The notes beneath the pieces were generated by a model. That model searched no databases. It saw only the letters and a program-made list of their open reading frames with translations, and was not told the DNA's origin. DNA of 64,000 nt from Trichaptum fuscoviolaceum (lineage: Eukaryota; Basidiomycota; Agaricomycetes; Hymenochaetales; Trichaptaceae). Numbering within the stretch: the stretch's first letter is position 1; every line of letters starts with the position of its first letter. The position numbers and the translations under genes are program-made. Positions 30,504-42,782 of this stretch are shown piece by piece. The stretch covers positions 6,696,001-6,760,000 of the forward strand of contig CAJSYZ010000005.1 in assembly GCA_910574455.1 (NCBI GenBank), read 5' to 3'.

Positions 30504-31258
30504 TCAGTGCTTGATATTCTCAATCGTGAACTTGCTGGTCAGGTTCACTTCCTTCGCGTGGAGGAGAGAGCCGTCGCCGGTCGACACCCACGACAGGTAC
30601 TCCCCATCGCACTCGAAGCTCACAACCTTCTCGTCGATGTACTCGACTCGGAGCGGCCAGCCGCCGCCCGATCCCTGGCATCGGACCGTCTCGCAGTACT
30701 GGTTGACGCACTTGCCATTGGAGCCTGCGAAGGTCATGGTGATTTGCTTCAGTACCAGCCTCTCCCGATCCATTATGTACCATAGTGAGGGGCGTGCGCA
30801 GACTCACCAAAGAGAAATATCTTGCCATCCTCGATGTGCTTGACCTCGAACTCCGCGTCGCGATCGCACACCCGGCTGTTGAAGTTGAGCGTGCCGTCCG
30901 ACCTCACCTTGAGGTACTGCCCGTCGAGGTTGCGGATAGCGATGATACCAGAGACGTCCGCATGTCGGCTGCCACCGAGACTAGGACTACTACCCCCGTC
31001 CGACTCTCCGGGATTGGACTTAGATTCGTCGTCTTCGTCGTCGCTCTGTGTGTGCAGCGCACCGAGGTTAATGCGATAGCCACCATCATCGGGCAAGATC
31101 TCGAGCACGTTCCCGTCATGGCCGTTCCCTGTGATGCTGCGTGCGCGTGAATTGCCGAAGTTGACGTGGAAGCCGTCGTTGTTCGCATTGGGTAGTATCT
31201 CGAGCACGCCGTGCAGGGAGAAATTGAAGGGCACAAATTCCGACTTTTGGGAAGACAT
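30504..31258 (-). CDS. Probable beta-trefoil/fascin-like protein
   Basis: Two exons, 31258-30808 and 30724-30504, 223 aa; the join restores GE-x-GSNGKCVNQY in frame. ATG at 31258 is the first ATG in frame. Residues 1-60 hold two related units, GVLEILPNANNDGFHVNFG and NVLEILPDDGGYRINLG, followed by an acidic Ser-rich linker and then IIAIRNLDGQYLKVRSDGTL, GKIFLFGE, WPLRVEYIDEKVVSFECDGE and YLSWVSTGDGSLLHAKEV. The IRN-x-DGQYLK pattern is what fascin or trefoil lobes look like. No signal peptide is seen, so a cytosolic location is likely. Family assignment is by pattern only; ligand unknown. Confidence 0.7.
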
Positions 31259-31911
31259 GCCTGCCAAGTTCTTGGATAGGTTGTCTACTTTGAAAGGGTA
31301 CTGACTGTGACTGTCCGTAGAGAGGCGTGCAGTGGTATGTGATAGGGAGGATGATAAGAAAGAGGTCGATCTTTATGAGCTTCCAGAGTCCTCTTTCCGT
31401 TGATAAAATGGTCCGCTTTTAGTCTATGGCCGTTCAATGCACGGCGCACCAGGTGCTCATTGTTACCGAGCAAAATGAAGCAGAAGCAAGAAAAAAGATG
31501 AGGTGAGACGGCAAGCAATACAGCTAGCTGTCGCGCTAAATCCGAGTTTCCTTGCGCGGCGTACGCGCTCGCAGCCCCAGAAGTCACTCTCAACATTTCA
31601 CTTACGAACGTATGGTCGACCTTTCCATTTTCTGACTTAGAATTCACAAGACAGTCGTGGACTGAACGGGCAACGCCCTGTAAGTTTAATCTTAAATTTC
31701 GTTTTGGGTAAACAGACAGACATGTACATACAAGCCGCGTTCGCTCTATTCCTCGACGACGGTGAGCTTTGCTTTTCACGAATCCCCTCAAAAACACCCC
31801 AGGCCGCCCAGGTGACCATGGATAGATGACGAACGATAAGGATAGGAAGATCTCAGTATGTGAGCACCTCAGCATGCAAAACGGCTGTGACGATTAGGCC
31901 ATTATCTATGT
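31259..31911. other. Intergenic
   Basis: Upstream region of the trefoil-like gene and 3' flank of the membrane-protein gene. An open minus frame of 196 codons (31285-31875) has no recognisable motif and is not called. Confidence 0.4.
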
Positions 31912-32914
31912 TCACGTGTCAGAGCTTGATCGTCGCCGCCCAGCTTTCTCGATATCTTCTTCTGACGTTCTTTGAACAGGAAAACCCCAAGCGTTCCGGA
32001 CTGCATTCCCTGTTCGTGCAAGCTCGCAACCAGCCTTTACCAATGTTGGTCCGAGTGTGCTGTGCTCTGGGTTGTAGTGAACAGCGGTCGCCCCATTCCA
32101 AATTCCCAAGAAGGGGAAGCTGAGAACAGCAAGTATGACAACACTGGTACCGGCCCAGGCGACAGCCTTGGGCTGTTGTGACCAGACAAAAATCAATAGG
32201 CCGATGACCTAAACGGAGGGGACAGGGTAAGAATATGCTAATCGATGCAGTTGACATGCGTACCATGCAAGCTATCCCTGGAATGAAGAACCACGCGAAG
32301 ATTGATTGCAAAACGTAGCCTGCGCGCACGTTCACGAGAGCAGTGTAGGGCTGAAGTGGCTTCCCCCATTGGATGGCCCTTTTACTCTTGTTTTGGGGGT
32401 CTCCTTCATCGAATAGGTTGGTAATGGGCGCAGCAACAGCATTGTTGTACATCAATGTTGACCAAATGCTGAACAACGCAGCCAGTGTGTCCAACAAAAC
32501 CGCGGTGTAGAACAACGCCGTAACCCAGACGATTGCGGTATGTTGGTCATTCGTATCACTAGGGAGAATGGAGAGTAGTTGAGCTTGTAGGCCGGCCATA
32601 AAAATCGCAGAAATGCCGAAATTTGCATTTTGTTTCTGTATGAGGTCGACGTGTTGGCCGAATCGCTCTCCAGCCATCCCTCGCATAGGAAATAAGTAGC
32701 TCTCCCTTTGCTTTCTCCTCTCCTTCATCTCCTTCATAACAACTCTCCTCCTTCTCGCAACACGCTTCCAGTACGGACCTGAATCGAAAAACTCCGTTCC
32801 CGATGCGTTTGAATTCCTTGGACTCGGTAAGTCCTTGGTGTTGTCTGTGCCACCCGTTGGAAGTGGAGGAGACATCGAAGAGATTCTGATGCTAGTCAGG
32901 TCCCTCTCAGCCAT
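31912..32914 (-). CDS. Unknown four-span membrane protein
   Basis: Two exons, 32914-32264 and 32208-31912, 315 aa. ATG at 32914 (MAERDLTSIRISS) was chosen because the upstream part of the frame is not conserved-looking. A cytosolic N-terminus (~1-110) with a strongly basic RRRRVVMKEMKERRKQRE stretch is followed by hydrophobic segments around FGISAIFMAGLQAQLLSIL, IVWVTALFYTAVLLDTLAAL, SIFAWFFIPGIACM continuing into VIGLLIFVW after the intron, and TSVVILAVLSFPFLGIW. The tail is Arg/Ser-rich. It resembles small families of Agaricomycete hypothetical membrane proteins; no transport or enzyme motif is visible. Confidence 0.75.
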
Positions 32915-33334
32915 AGTGTATGTACAGCACAAGAAGGAGGTTGCCAACGCGTTTGATGGACGGCTGCAGCGCATTCAAGGTCCAACGGACGATCAACTCC
33001 GCTAGAGGCCGAGAAGAAAGGGAAGCTCCTTCTTAAAGGAGGGTCACGACTAGCAGATTGGCCATTCAGGATTAAGCATGCGTGCATATATTTCTATCAA
33101 AGCCTCAAGACCACACCAATAATGCATGGCTTGCTGGATGAGTAGCAAAATGAGGGCAAAGGGAGGAAGTATTCTTTAGAATCCGGTTCGACACGACCCT
33201 TCATTTGAATGCCACTTCAAGTTCAGTTGAAGTTGAACAGGAACTATATTCCCACACCTTTTCTTCTCCTTGAAATGAATTGAGTTCTAAATTTTCTTAC
33301 TCTGCCTTCCACCGACGCGTACACCGTCGGGAGA
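32915..33334. promoter_or_regulatory. Divergent promoter region of the membrane protein and helicase genes
   Basis: 420 bp between outward-facing start codons. No specific element can be assigned. Confidence 0.35.
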
Positions 33335-35702
33335 ATGGCGACAACATTATCTCGTCTCTTTCTTGGACTACGTACGCCAGCCATCAGGACTGGTATATCC
33401 TCTCAGCGTGGTGAGTTCCTTGTCGAAACATAAGTAGTACTTACTTACTGGAGTTAAGGCCATCGCCACTCCCTGGTTTTTGCGAAATCTGTACACACCG
33501 CTGTCGAGAGGCACGATGTGCGAGAAGATAATTATCTTGAGGCTGGTCGTTCACTCGAGATACAAGAAGAAAAGCTAGAAGAAGGCCTTCCATTCGATTC
33601 TCTGAAGGACAAGATCTCTTACAAAACGCTCAAAGCTATAACGGTGAAACCTATGCAATTTACGCATATGTCACCCGTGCAAGAAGCTGTTTTATCACTT
33701 TTGCCCGAGATCGCAGCTCCTCCGAAAGAGTCTGAAGAGGGAAAAGATGATCCTCCTCGGGACCTTTTAGTACGCGCGAAAACGGGTACGGGCAAAACAT
33801 TGGCATTTCTCGTCCCTGCCATTGAGGCTCGGTTGAATGCACTGGACGCGGAGGGCTCACGTGTAGTTCGAGACTCTGGTTCGACCTCGGACAAGCGTTT
33901 GGAGATAAGGGCGAAGGAAAAAATGGCCAAGACGACAATCGGTGCACTCATTCTCAGCCCGACGCGGGAACTAGCGACACAAATTGCGAGCGAAGCGATT
34001 CGCTTGACTCATCATCATGAAGGATTTGAAGTTCGACTGTTAACGGGCGGGATCAGCAAAAGGATGCAAATGCGTGACTGGAGCAGAGGAAGATTGGACA
34101 TCGTCGTTGCGACTACAGGACGTCTGCGGGATCTTATGCAATCTGAGCCGCGCGTCGTTGAAGCTCTGAAGGGTACGCGAATGGTACGTGTAATGTACTA
34201 CGCCTATAAACTTGGAACTAACTTAACAATAGCTCATCCTGGACGAAGCGGATACGATGCTCGACATGGGTTTTCGCGAGGACATAGACGCAATTGCACA
34301 AGAACTTCCGCCTACGTCAGAGAGGCAGACGCTCCTCTTCTCGGCAACTGTGAACCGGAATGTTGAGCAAATCGCTCGTCGTATCATGCAGAAGAAGCAC
34401 GCCTATATCAATACTGTCACAGAAGACGACTCGCCAGTACATGCTCATATTCCGCAATATCACACTGTCTTACCCTCAGCTGCTGAACAACTTCCTCATG
34501 TCCTTCGTCTCATCGCACATGATCAGCTCACCAACCCTGGGCACTCCAAAGTCATCATGTTCCTTCCCACCACCAAGATGACGCAACTTTACGCGTCTTT
34601 CCTCAATGAACTTGCAGCTACCATCTTACCGGCTGGTCGTGCCAACAAGATCTATGAGATTCACTCAAAGAAATCGATGGACAGCCGTGTTGCGACGAGC
34701 GATAGATTCCGCAAAGACAAATCGGGTGCATGCGTACTCGTTACCTCTGATGTCTCTGCTCGTGGTGTTGACTACCCTGGTATCACGCGTGTCATTCAAG
34801 TTGGTATCCCCCAGAGCACCGAACAGTATATCCATCGAGTTGGCCGAACGGGTCGCAAGGGTGGTATGAATGGACGAGGTGACCTCGTCCTTCTTCCATG
34901 GGAAGTTGGCTTTGTTACTTGGCAGCTTGGTAGCGTGCCTATGAAACCGCTTACATCGAACGAACTCCAACGGCAGGTTACCGAATTATCAACAAAATTC
35001 GACGAAAACCCAGACGCGTTCTTCACGGAGATGGAACCTGACGCACCTAAAAGCTCAAGGGACCATAAATCGCGGTCCTCTCCACAACGATTCAAGGGTC
35101 CTGTGGGGCCTCGCTTGGCAGGCTTGGAAGAAGAGATTCGGGAACTCCTCGCAACACTGGATGAGGAGACCGTAAGGGAGACAGTGTCATCTCTCCTAGG
35201 ATACTACGTCTCAAAGTCGACCGAACTTCGCGTGCAGAAGAGTGCGATTATCGAAGGCTGCAAGGACTGGTCTACACAAGCCTGTGGCCTCGCTCGCCCG
35301 CCGTACTTTTCGGAAGCGTTTCTGAAGAAGGTAGGCGCAGGCTCTGAGAGTGGCCGGTCGAACAGCTTTGGAAAGAGTAGGCAATTCGGAGCTACTCGCG
35401 ACAGGACGGACACCCAGAGAAATCGCTGGGAGGGCCGTGGATCGGTAAAAGGACGCGATAGGGGCGAGGATGACCGCCGACCAAGCTGGCGAGAGGATAG
35501 ACGTGATCCATCGGAATTCCGGGGATTCGCAAAAGATAATGGGTCTGAGCGTTTTAGCAGGTCCTTTGAAAAGCGTCCATCGAAGTCCTCGTATGGTGAT
35601 CGTGATGAAGACTCGAGTTGGATGTTCAAAAGACAAAGTCGTTCGGAAGATGGTGAGGAACGACCGTCGAGAGAGCGTCGCTCCTTCAACAGTAGGCGAT
35701 AG
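33335..35702 (+). CDS. Mitochondrial DEAD-box RNA helicase (Mss116-like)
   Basis: Three exons, 33335-33410, 33459-34183, 34233-35702; 756 aa. The Arg-rich, acid-free N-terminus (MATTLSRLFLGLRTPAIRTG) looks like a mitochondrial presequence. Helicase motifs in order: Q-like FTHMSPVQEAV, motif I AKTGTGKT (132-139), Ia SPTRELA (192-198), II DEAD (271-274, in the exon after the second intron), III SAT (304-306), IV-V with LVTSDVSARGVDYP, VI HRVGRTGR (468-475). A long Arg/Ser/Asp/Gly-rich C-tail (from ~620) resembles the basic tail by which Mss116 and CYT-19 tether RNA. Those proteins act as ATP-dependent RNA chaperones for mitochondrial intron splicing and translation. The 3' splice site of intron 1 is AAG. 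Confidence 0.9.
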
Positions 35703-35991
35703 TTAGTATTGTATAATAGACTTAGCATAAAATCGGTTCGCATCTATGGTACTTTTTACTTAGAGTAATTAATACACACTCCTCCTTTTCGCTTATTTAT
35801 TATATTATACTTTCGCCGGGCAATAGCTTGTTTTTTGTCAGATTTTATGTTTTGGTAGACTAGAAACATTGAAGTCTACAAGTTGAAAACCAAATCTATT
35901 TTCAAAAGCTGACCACAAGAAAGTAAGGACAGGGAAGTAAGATACAATACACAAAAGGTTTACGTAGTTTTCTAACAAATCTTAGCTCTAT

Positions 35992-38372
35992 CTATCGCGA
36001 TGTAGTACCATCCCCATTTACGAAAACTTGCTTTCCGCAGTCCTGCTGCCTGCTAATGATGGTGCTTTCGTCGACCATCGCATCCAGTGGATGCGGAGGA
36101 ACAAAGAATTGTAATTGGTTTGCGCATTGCTCTTTGAGTTCTCCACAAGACGCTGAGACAAATCCGAGGAAAGGAGGTGAGGGATTTAATGGTCGAGAGC
36201 AGAACTCCGGATGTGCTTGGAGGCCGACAAAATAAGGATGATCTGTAATTTATGAGTGATGAGTGGGGATTGATTAAGAAGCTAGCGATTGACTCACCTG
36301 GTAGTTCGAGCACTTGCATCCGCTCACCCTTCTCGTCTTTGCCCGAGAAGTGTAACCCGCTTCCTTCTAGTCGCTCTACGAATGCCGGATTCACTTCATA
36401 GCGATGACGATGACGCTCCCATATCTTCGGCGCCCCGCCATACAGCTTACGTACAATGGACCAATCCTTGCTCTGCTCTGTGAAGACAGTCGGGCGAAGA
36501 CCGAGTCGCATCGTCCCGCCCATATGCGTACGTGAGACCTCGGGCATGAACATGATTACAGAGTCATCATTTTCGCCCTTGAACTCGCCCGAATTAGCAC
36601 CTAGATTGCGAAAATCCTATTATCAACGCAAATGTACTGGTATAGTAGACATGGACTAACCAGTGATTCCACAGACGTTTCTCGCCCATTCGATTACTGC
36701 AACTTGGAACCCGAGGCAGATACCCAGGAAGGGCACCTTCTGCTCCCGAGCCCACTTGATTGCCAACATCATACCCTCAGTGCCACGCTGGCCAAATCCA
36801 CCTGGAACAAGAATTCCTCTGCGAAGTGTATGTTAAGAAAACAACTCGGTTAATAATAGAAGGCAGACCCACTGTGCACCCACAACGGCCCTCCATGCAT
36901 CGTGGTAGTTTACGGGATGTGTCTCGAGTGTTTCCGGCTCAAGATCAGATGATTCAACCCACTAATCAAGAGAATATCGGAAAGCGAACAGTGAGAAAAG
37001 TCAGAATCCAAACCTTTATTTCCAGTTTTCTGTGACACCGGAACGCAGAATGCTCGAGCGCTTTGGTAACGGACATATATGAATCCTTCAACACTGTGTA
37101 TTTTCCGACGAGTGTGATCGTAACAGTGTCGAATAGACGTTCCTGCCTAAATAGCCATTGATTCATCATCTTAGGACGAATAAAACATGAACAATTCTCG
37201 TACCCTCTCGTAAGTTCCTTCCAGCGGTTATGAAGGCTGGACCCCTTCTCAAGCATAGGCTTGGAAAGCATGTCTCCACTCGGAAGCGACAATCGCTTTT
37301 GAAGGAATGTTACGATGCCTTGCGATTCTAGGAGAAGAGGGACATGATATAAAGATGAAACATCGTGCACACCGACGACTTGATTTTCGCCAACATGACA
37401 GAACATGGATATTTTTGCTTTGGTCTCAGGCTTAAGAGGACTAGGTACAATCAAGCGGCAAGCAATCTAATCATAACCCTTAAATATTAGATGCTATGCC
37501 AGGGACAAGTGTCACTCACCAAGTCTGGTAAGAGGCCGAGACCGCGCAGTTGGTGAATAGTTGTTTGGGTCGGCTTCGTTTTCTGTTCGCCATGCATATC
37601 TGGGACCATGGAAACGTGGATGAGTGCAAAATTATCGTGCCCGACGCGGAATTGAAATTGTCTCATAGCCTCTATGAATGGTGCGGATTCGATGTCGCCG
37701 ACAGTACCGCCCAGCTACTGAACGATTAGATAGAATTTGGGAAGCTGTAGGCCCTCCTAACCTCGATGATGCAGACATCTGGCTGCTCTCCAGTGTCATC
37801 CGAAGGAATCTTTGAGACACGTTCGATCCAGTCTTGAATTGCATTGGTGACGTGAGGAACTATCTGCACCGTCTTCCCCAGGTAATCTCCCTTGCGCTGT
37901 GAGATGGTTCTGAATTCTGTTTGTCCTCCTAGCAAAACGTCTCGTACCTCTCGCTCGATGACTTCTCTGTAAATCTTGCCTGTCGTGATGTTGTTGTCTC
38001 GAGTTAATGTTACATCGAGGTATCGCTCGTAATTGCCAAGGTCAAGGTCCACTTCACCACCATCATTCAAGACATAAACCTCCCCTACACGGTGAAGGGA
38101 TAAGCATGGTATACTGATGTACTCCAAGTGCTGCCTCATTCACCATGTTCAGTCGGGGCCATAGTCCCAGCATCTATGTTCATGTATGGATCTATCTTGA
38201 TGGCCGTCACTTTTAGGCCAGTCATCTTCAGGAGCAGTCCAGTGGAAGAAGCTGCATGTATGAACGATCTAAGTCAAAACGACTTGTGTGCGATATCTTG
38301 ATTATTCGCACCAATAACACCCTTCCCTATGCCACTAACAACTCCTCCTGATACAAGAATGTACTTCGTCAT
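35992..38372 (-). CDS. CTP synthase
   Basis: Multi-exon gene from ATG at 38372 ([19 protein letters not shown]) to TAG at 35992. The synthetase domain has the P-loop-like [82 protein letters not shown]. The glutaminase domain has [16 protein letters not shown], the nucleophile elbow [18 protein letters not shown], and AHPEFCSRP. The enzyme makes CTP from UTP, ATP and glutamine in the cytosol, the last step of pyrimidine nucleotide synthesis. One oddity: the elbow is usually CLGMQ; here it is CLGFQ. Start at 38372 rather than an in-frame upstream ATG (38483) because homologs begin at this Met. Not all internal exon ends were fixed. Confidence 0.92.
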
Positions 38373-38787
38373 CTCAATTGCAGAACCTATGACCGAGTGC
38401 ACTCGGTGTAGAAGGAGGAGATAGAAGAACTTTGCTTCTTGCATTAATTTTTTCGCGTCTGGGACTTGGACGCGTTCAGTCACGCCGTGACTTCACTTAG
38501 TACTATTAAGTCACGGTTTCTGCCTTTGAGTCACCGTGAGCGCCGAAGTTGTGGCACTGCCAGTGCCAGTGCAGTGCCCGCCCCCGGCTCCGACTCGGCG
38601 CTCACGAACTAAATACTCACAACTCGCAATCAAAATTTCTCGTATGAATAACATATTCCTATCATACAAAAATTGTGTTTCGCGCCTACCACGTAGTACC
38701 TTGAACCACTTGGTAAGTGTAGAAGTCGTAACCACAATCTCATTCGCTATCGCTTCATTCACATAAAATACCGTCTCCGCGTAATTC
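38373..38787. other. Intergenic with palindromic repeat sequence
   Basis: Includes GTCACGCCGTGAC near 38480 and GTGGCACTGCCAGTGCCAGTG (38551-38571). The latter shares a 14-base core with the 17-mer at 7453 and 55136 in opposite orientation. Possible remnant of a small transposon. Confidence 0.45.
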
Positions 38788-40026
38788 CTAGCTCAAATAT
38801 ATCCCACCATCGACGGATAGAGTTTGTCCTGAGGAGAGTTTGGTTAGAGACATTGAGAGACGTGTTCGGAGTATTTTCAGATATTGGACATTACCGTTGA
38901 CGAAGTAGTTCTCCGGCTTCACCAGATATGATACCGTGCTTGAAATCATCTCAACTGATCCCAAGGGATATCCCCCTACGCCGAATTTCTATCAATAATT
39001 TGTCAATTAGAGTAACGAAAAGGGTAGGTATAGGAGTTTACCCTGGCTGCAATCTCCCCCGGATTACCCTCTTCACCATCGGCAATGGAATCAACTGGTC
39101 AAGTTTGAGTCGCATGATGCGCATGAAAGAGTTAGCATAAGTACTTACGTATCGTCGTTGGTATCACGCCGGGTGCATATGCATTTGCAGTGATTCCGTA
39201 CTTACGCAATTCGATAGCTTCGAGCAGGCACATCAGTAACACTATAATGCATGCACATCGAGCTTCTTTCACCTGCAGTTTGTGTCAAGCCTCTCACAGC
39301 AAACTTCGTGGCACTGTATCCTGCCAGAAATGGAGCTCCTATACCGGGGGTTATACATTAATACTTCAAAAGCATTTACGATCAAGCCACTTACCCATTC
39401 TTCCAGCCAATGATGATGCCGCTGAAATAAGGATGAGATCTCCTGTACATAACATGCGTATAGAGCAGATGTCTATTTACCTATCAGTCTTCCACCTTTG
39501 CCTTGCTTGACCATTTGCAGCGCCGCATATTTGAAACATAAGAATACACCGCGAACATTCACGGCATACTGAGTGTCAAGTAGATCAACAGTCACTGGAC
39601 ATGAGAGTGTTTAGCAGATTGACATAAATGCAAGGGAAGCCCTACAATCAAGAAATGTAGAACCCTTGGCAATACCAGCATTTGCTACCATCTAAATTCG
39701 AGAATGTGATATTAAGCTGGTGTCGTTGGCCTGAGAGATATAGGGTAACATACTATGTCAAGACTTCCCAACTCAGAAACGGTTTTCTCCACCAAGGCTT
39801 TCACTTCTTCTTCTTTGGTTACGTCTGCGGTGATACCGATGGCCCTTCTACCTTTCTTCTTGATTTCTTCTACGACCTCATCAATTTTCTGGGATTCCAA
39901 AGGGAGGTCGTTGATAACAACGTCGATGCCGTCATCAGCGAATCGGTGGGCTATGCTGTAGCCGATACCTTTGGCAGAGCCTGTAATGATCGCAACGCGA
40001 GGTGTGTATCCACTTGGGTCTGACAT
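38788..40026 (-). CDS. Short-chain dehydrogenase/reductase (SDR), copy 1
   Basis: About eight small exons from ATG at 40026 to TAG at 38788. Classical SDR features: TGSAKGIG cofactor loop after VAIITG, a Rossmann start MSDPSGYTPRVAIITG, NAG in MVANAGIAKGSTFLD, catalytic Ser region RLIAASSLAGRMG, the Tyr/Lys pair in GYSATKFAVRGLTQTA, AYAPGVIPTT and the end GQTLSVDGG. Overall it resembles acetoin/diacetyl or 3-oxoacyl reductases; the substrate cannot be named. It is a close paralog of 48231-49486, with shared intron positions and a similar ~400 bp upstream region. Confidence 0.88.
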
Positions 40027-41530
40027 TGGTGACGAGAGCTGGTTGATGAGAAGAATTCAAAGGTCATGCCGCTGTGTAAACAAAAGGACTGTTTTATAAC
40101 CTAGAAATGAATGAGCAAAGGGTACTCACAAACAGCAGTTCAATCACCAGACCAGATGAAGTGGAGGCGGTTAGTCGTGGTTCAGATATCTGGCAGGACA
40201 TCTGACGACAACAATATACATTCTTATCGGCAAGAACAAATAATCCAGCTGGCCAGTTGTAACATTGACAGCCGTGTCAGAAGAGTGCCAGTGTTTAGAA
40301 ATGTTGTTTTACATAGAAAGCCGCATGACCCATGGGCAACGGTGCTTCACAGGTACCAATATACTGACGCTACTAAATCTGGTCAAGTAGCAAACGGGCC
40401 GACAGTGTTGCGATTCAGAATCCCATGGACTCCTGACCTCCGGATTCGCAAGTTTGGCCTTAGTCTGTGATTTGTATTCGGTTATGTAGGGGCCAGGCTT
40501 CGCCTGTCGATGTGGTTCCAACATACTGCAGCAGACTGTATAAATTGGAAGATGAACGCGAAGGGCACCGGCCTCTTGGCTGCAGTCTTTTCGTCGTGCC
40601 CGTGATCTCAATACTACATAGTGGAAACACCACATGATATGATGGGACCCGCCCACGTCTAGGAAGAACAATAACTAGAACGAGGAAAGTAGCATTAGTA
40701 CCTGGTATATGAGGTACGTAACACATTACTTACTCATGCCGATAGTACTTGATTTCTCACTTGTACCTGTCTTAGCCTTCGAATAACCGAATCCATGCTC
40801 ACAGGCCACCGATGTCGTTGAGTGTTAGATTAACTGATGGAAGATTCGAGGATATGATGCACTGGCATGTATTAGTAGAAAACATGCCTTACAGCTTTAG
40901 ACGCTGTTGGTAGGATATCAAAATAGCATATTTTAGCCACCTTCATCAATCCATCAAGTTAATAATTATGAGAGAAGAAGGTAGAGGGGCAACTTACAGC
41001 AACTTGAACACGTAGTAGTGTGTCAGTTGGAAGAAGACACCGATGAACCTCAAAGGACTCGGAGTCCCACGATCCCGACTCGCGCGGGCGAACTTGAACT
41101 TGAACGTTACTGGCACGTGTTAAGTCGCGTCGTGTCTCTTCCACAACCACAAGGACGACTCGCAACAAAACTCAATTTACTAGCAAGACCTCACGAAGCG
41201 GCTGCATCCTCTCATAATTTGCTGCCGTGACTTGCTTGTGCTAAAAACAGCGGTTGCACCCGCCATAGAAACTGTCGTGATGCATGGCATTAAACGTTTA
41301 TCATTCGGAGGACAAGTGGGAACAGGTGAATACATCCTTGCATAATTCATTCGCCCGAGTGGCTGCACTTCCTGGGAGCGCAAGAACTTGAAGGAGTTAC
41401 CGAATGAAAACGTCTACGTACTATTAGGTTTGCTCAGCACCTCCGACTCACTCGTTGAACATGCACTGCACGTACTTATTGGCTTGTTTCTCTGACGCAA
41501 GAACTTCACAATCGGTCTCATGACCGCTCT
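40027..41530. other. Intergenic, including dispersed repeat R2 (copy A, 40643-40705)
   Basis: The first ~400 bp is related to the region upstream of SDR copy 2. The block starting TGGGACCCGCCCA and ending GCATTAGTACCTGG recurs at 47688-47750. No gene seen. Confidence 0.5.
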
Positions 41531-41544
41531 CGGTGAGACTTACT

Positions 41545-42640
41545 TCCAAGAGCTCATTCGATGTCTGGAATGCAGACTCTTGGCTCTCTCTCTACCTTCT
41601 CCCTGGCTTGTGCAGCGTTTGTTTCATTTACCGGTATGTCTGGATGAAGGAGAGGAAGCTCCATCTTCCTCCTGGGCTTAAATCACTACCGTTGATCGGT
41701 AACTTGCTGGACATGCCGACTGGAAATATACCTGAACGAAAGTAATGGGCTAGGCACAGGAGGTTATATGGTACGAAACCTTCCTCCTACCCTAATCACT
41801 ATGATAATAAGTAGTATACAGGTCCTATCAGCTCCGTCAGACTGCTTGGAACAATATTAATCGTAATAAACGATAGGCATGTCGCATTGGAGCTCTTGGA
41901 TAAGCGCTCACCAGTATACTCTAATCGTCCCTCATTTCCGTACTCCGGAGAGCTGTAAGTGATACGTCTTCTCTTATGTTCTGTAATGGCTAAGCATGAA
42001 TTAAGGTTGGACGTAGTGTAATCACAATCTCCTGACGGTGATACTCTCAAGCTCTATCGTAAGTGGATGCAAAATTACATGGGATCAAGCACCGCTATGA
42101 AGCACATCAAGAATGTGAAAGAACTAGAGGCCCGCCGACTTTTACTTCGCATAATGGAAAGCCCTGATCAATTCATGGATCATATGCGCACGTCAGTTCC
42201 GTATTCTTCCTGTTTCCTCTTGTTTCCGACTTACGAGCTCTGAAGCTTTCCTGGCGCTGTCATTCTGAAAATAGCTTTTGGTTATAATATCAAATGGAAG
42301 GGCCGCGATCATCTGGTTGACTTTGCCAATGAGGTTAATGCTATCTTTTCCGACTCTGGGCATCCTGGTCGATGGCTGGTATACATCATACCTGCTTGCG
42401 AAAGTTGGTATAATAATCTCTCAGCGGTTCTGTGACAAGCCAGTTAAGTTTGTAAAGCGCCAAATGGTGAGATTCGCACTATGACTTCTACAACACCAGT
42501 TCAGCTAATTTTGCGCGCTTGTAACAGGCGACGGGAAATTCTTCTCTTTTATTTGTCGAGTACATTCTAGAGAACGGTAGCATGGGCAAGAGCAAAGACA
42601 AGTTGAAGTATGTGACTCTAATGATGGGTTTGGGATAAAA
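41545..42640 (+). pseudogene. Cytochrome P450 pseudogene (N-terminal half)
   Basis: A membrane-anchor-like start (DSWLSLYLLPGLCSVCFIY) is followed by the proline hinge LPPGLKSLPLIGNLLDMP, but the frame then meets TAA at 41743-41745 (ERK-stop-WARHRRLYG). Further homologous exons are PISSVRLLGTILIVINDRHVALELLDKRSP, a piece with another in-frame TAA before SPDGDTLKLYRKWMQNYMGS, then FPGAVILKIAFGY and ENGSMGKSKDKLK. No I-helix, ExxR or heme-Cys region follows before the convergent P450 gene. No ATG precedes the anchor in frame. Relative of the P450 at 42783-44807. Confidence 0.85.
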
Positions 42641-42782
42641 GGTCGCTAACTATGTCACTGTCTCCTTCCTCGATAGTAGACTCGTCGATGATTGATCGGA
42701 CTAAACCGACAGCCTTGTCAGAACGAGGACGCACCGAACATTGAAAAGGCTTGGGATGTCTAGTTATATGAAAGTTAAGAAA

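Noticed and set aside
35204..35743. 179-codon minus frame across the helicase C-tail
   Set aside because: Antisense shadow of the Arg/Ser-rich helicase tail.
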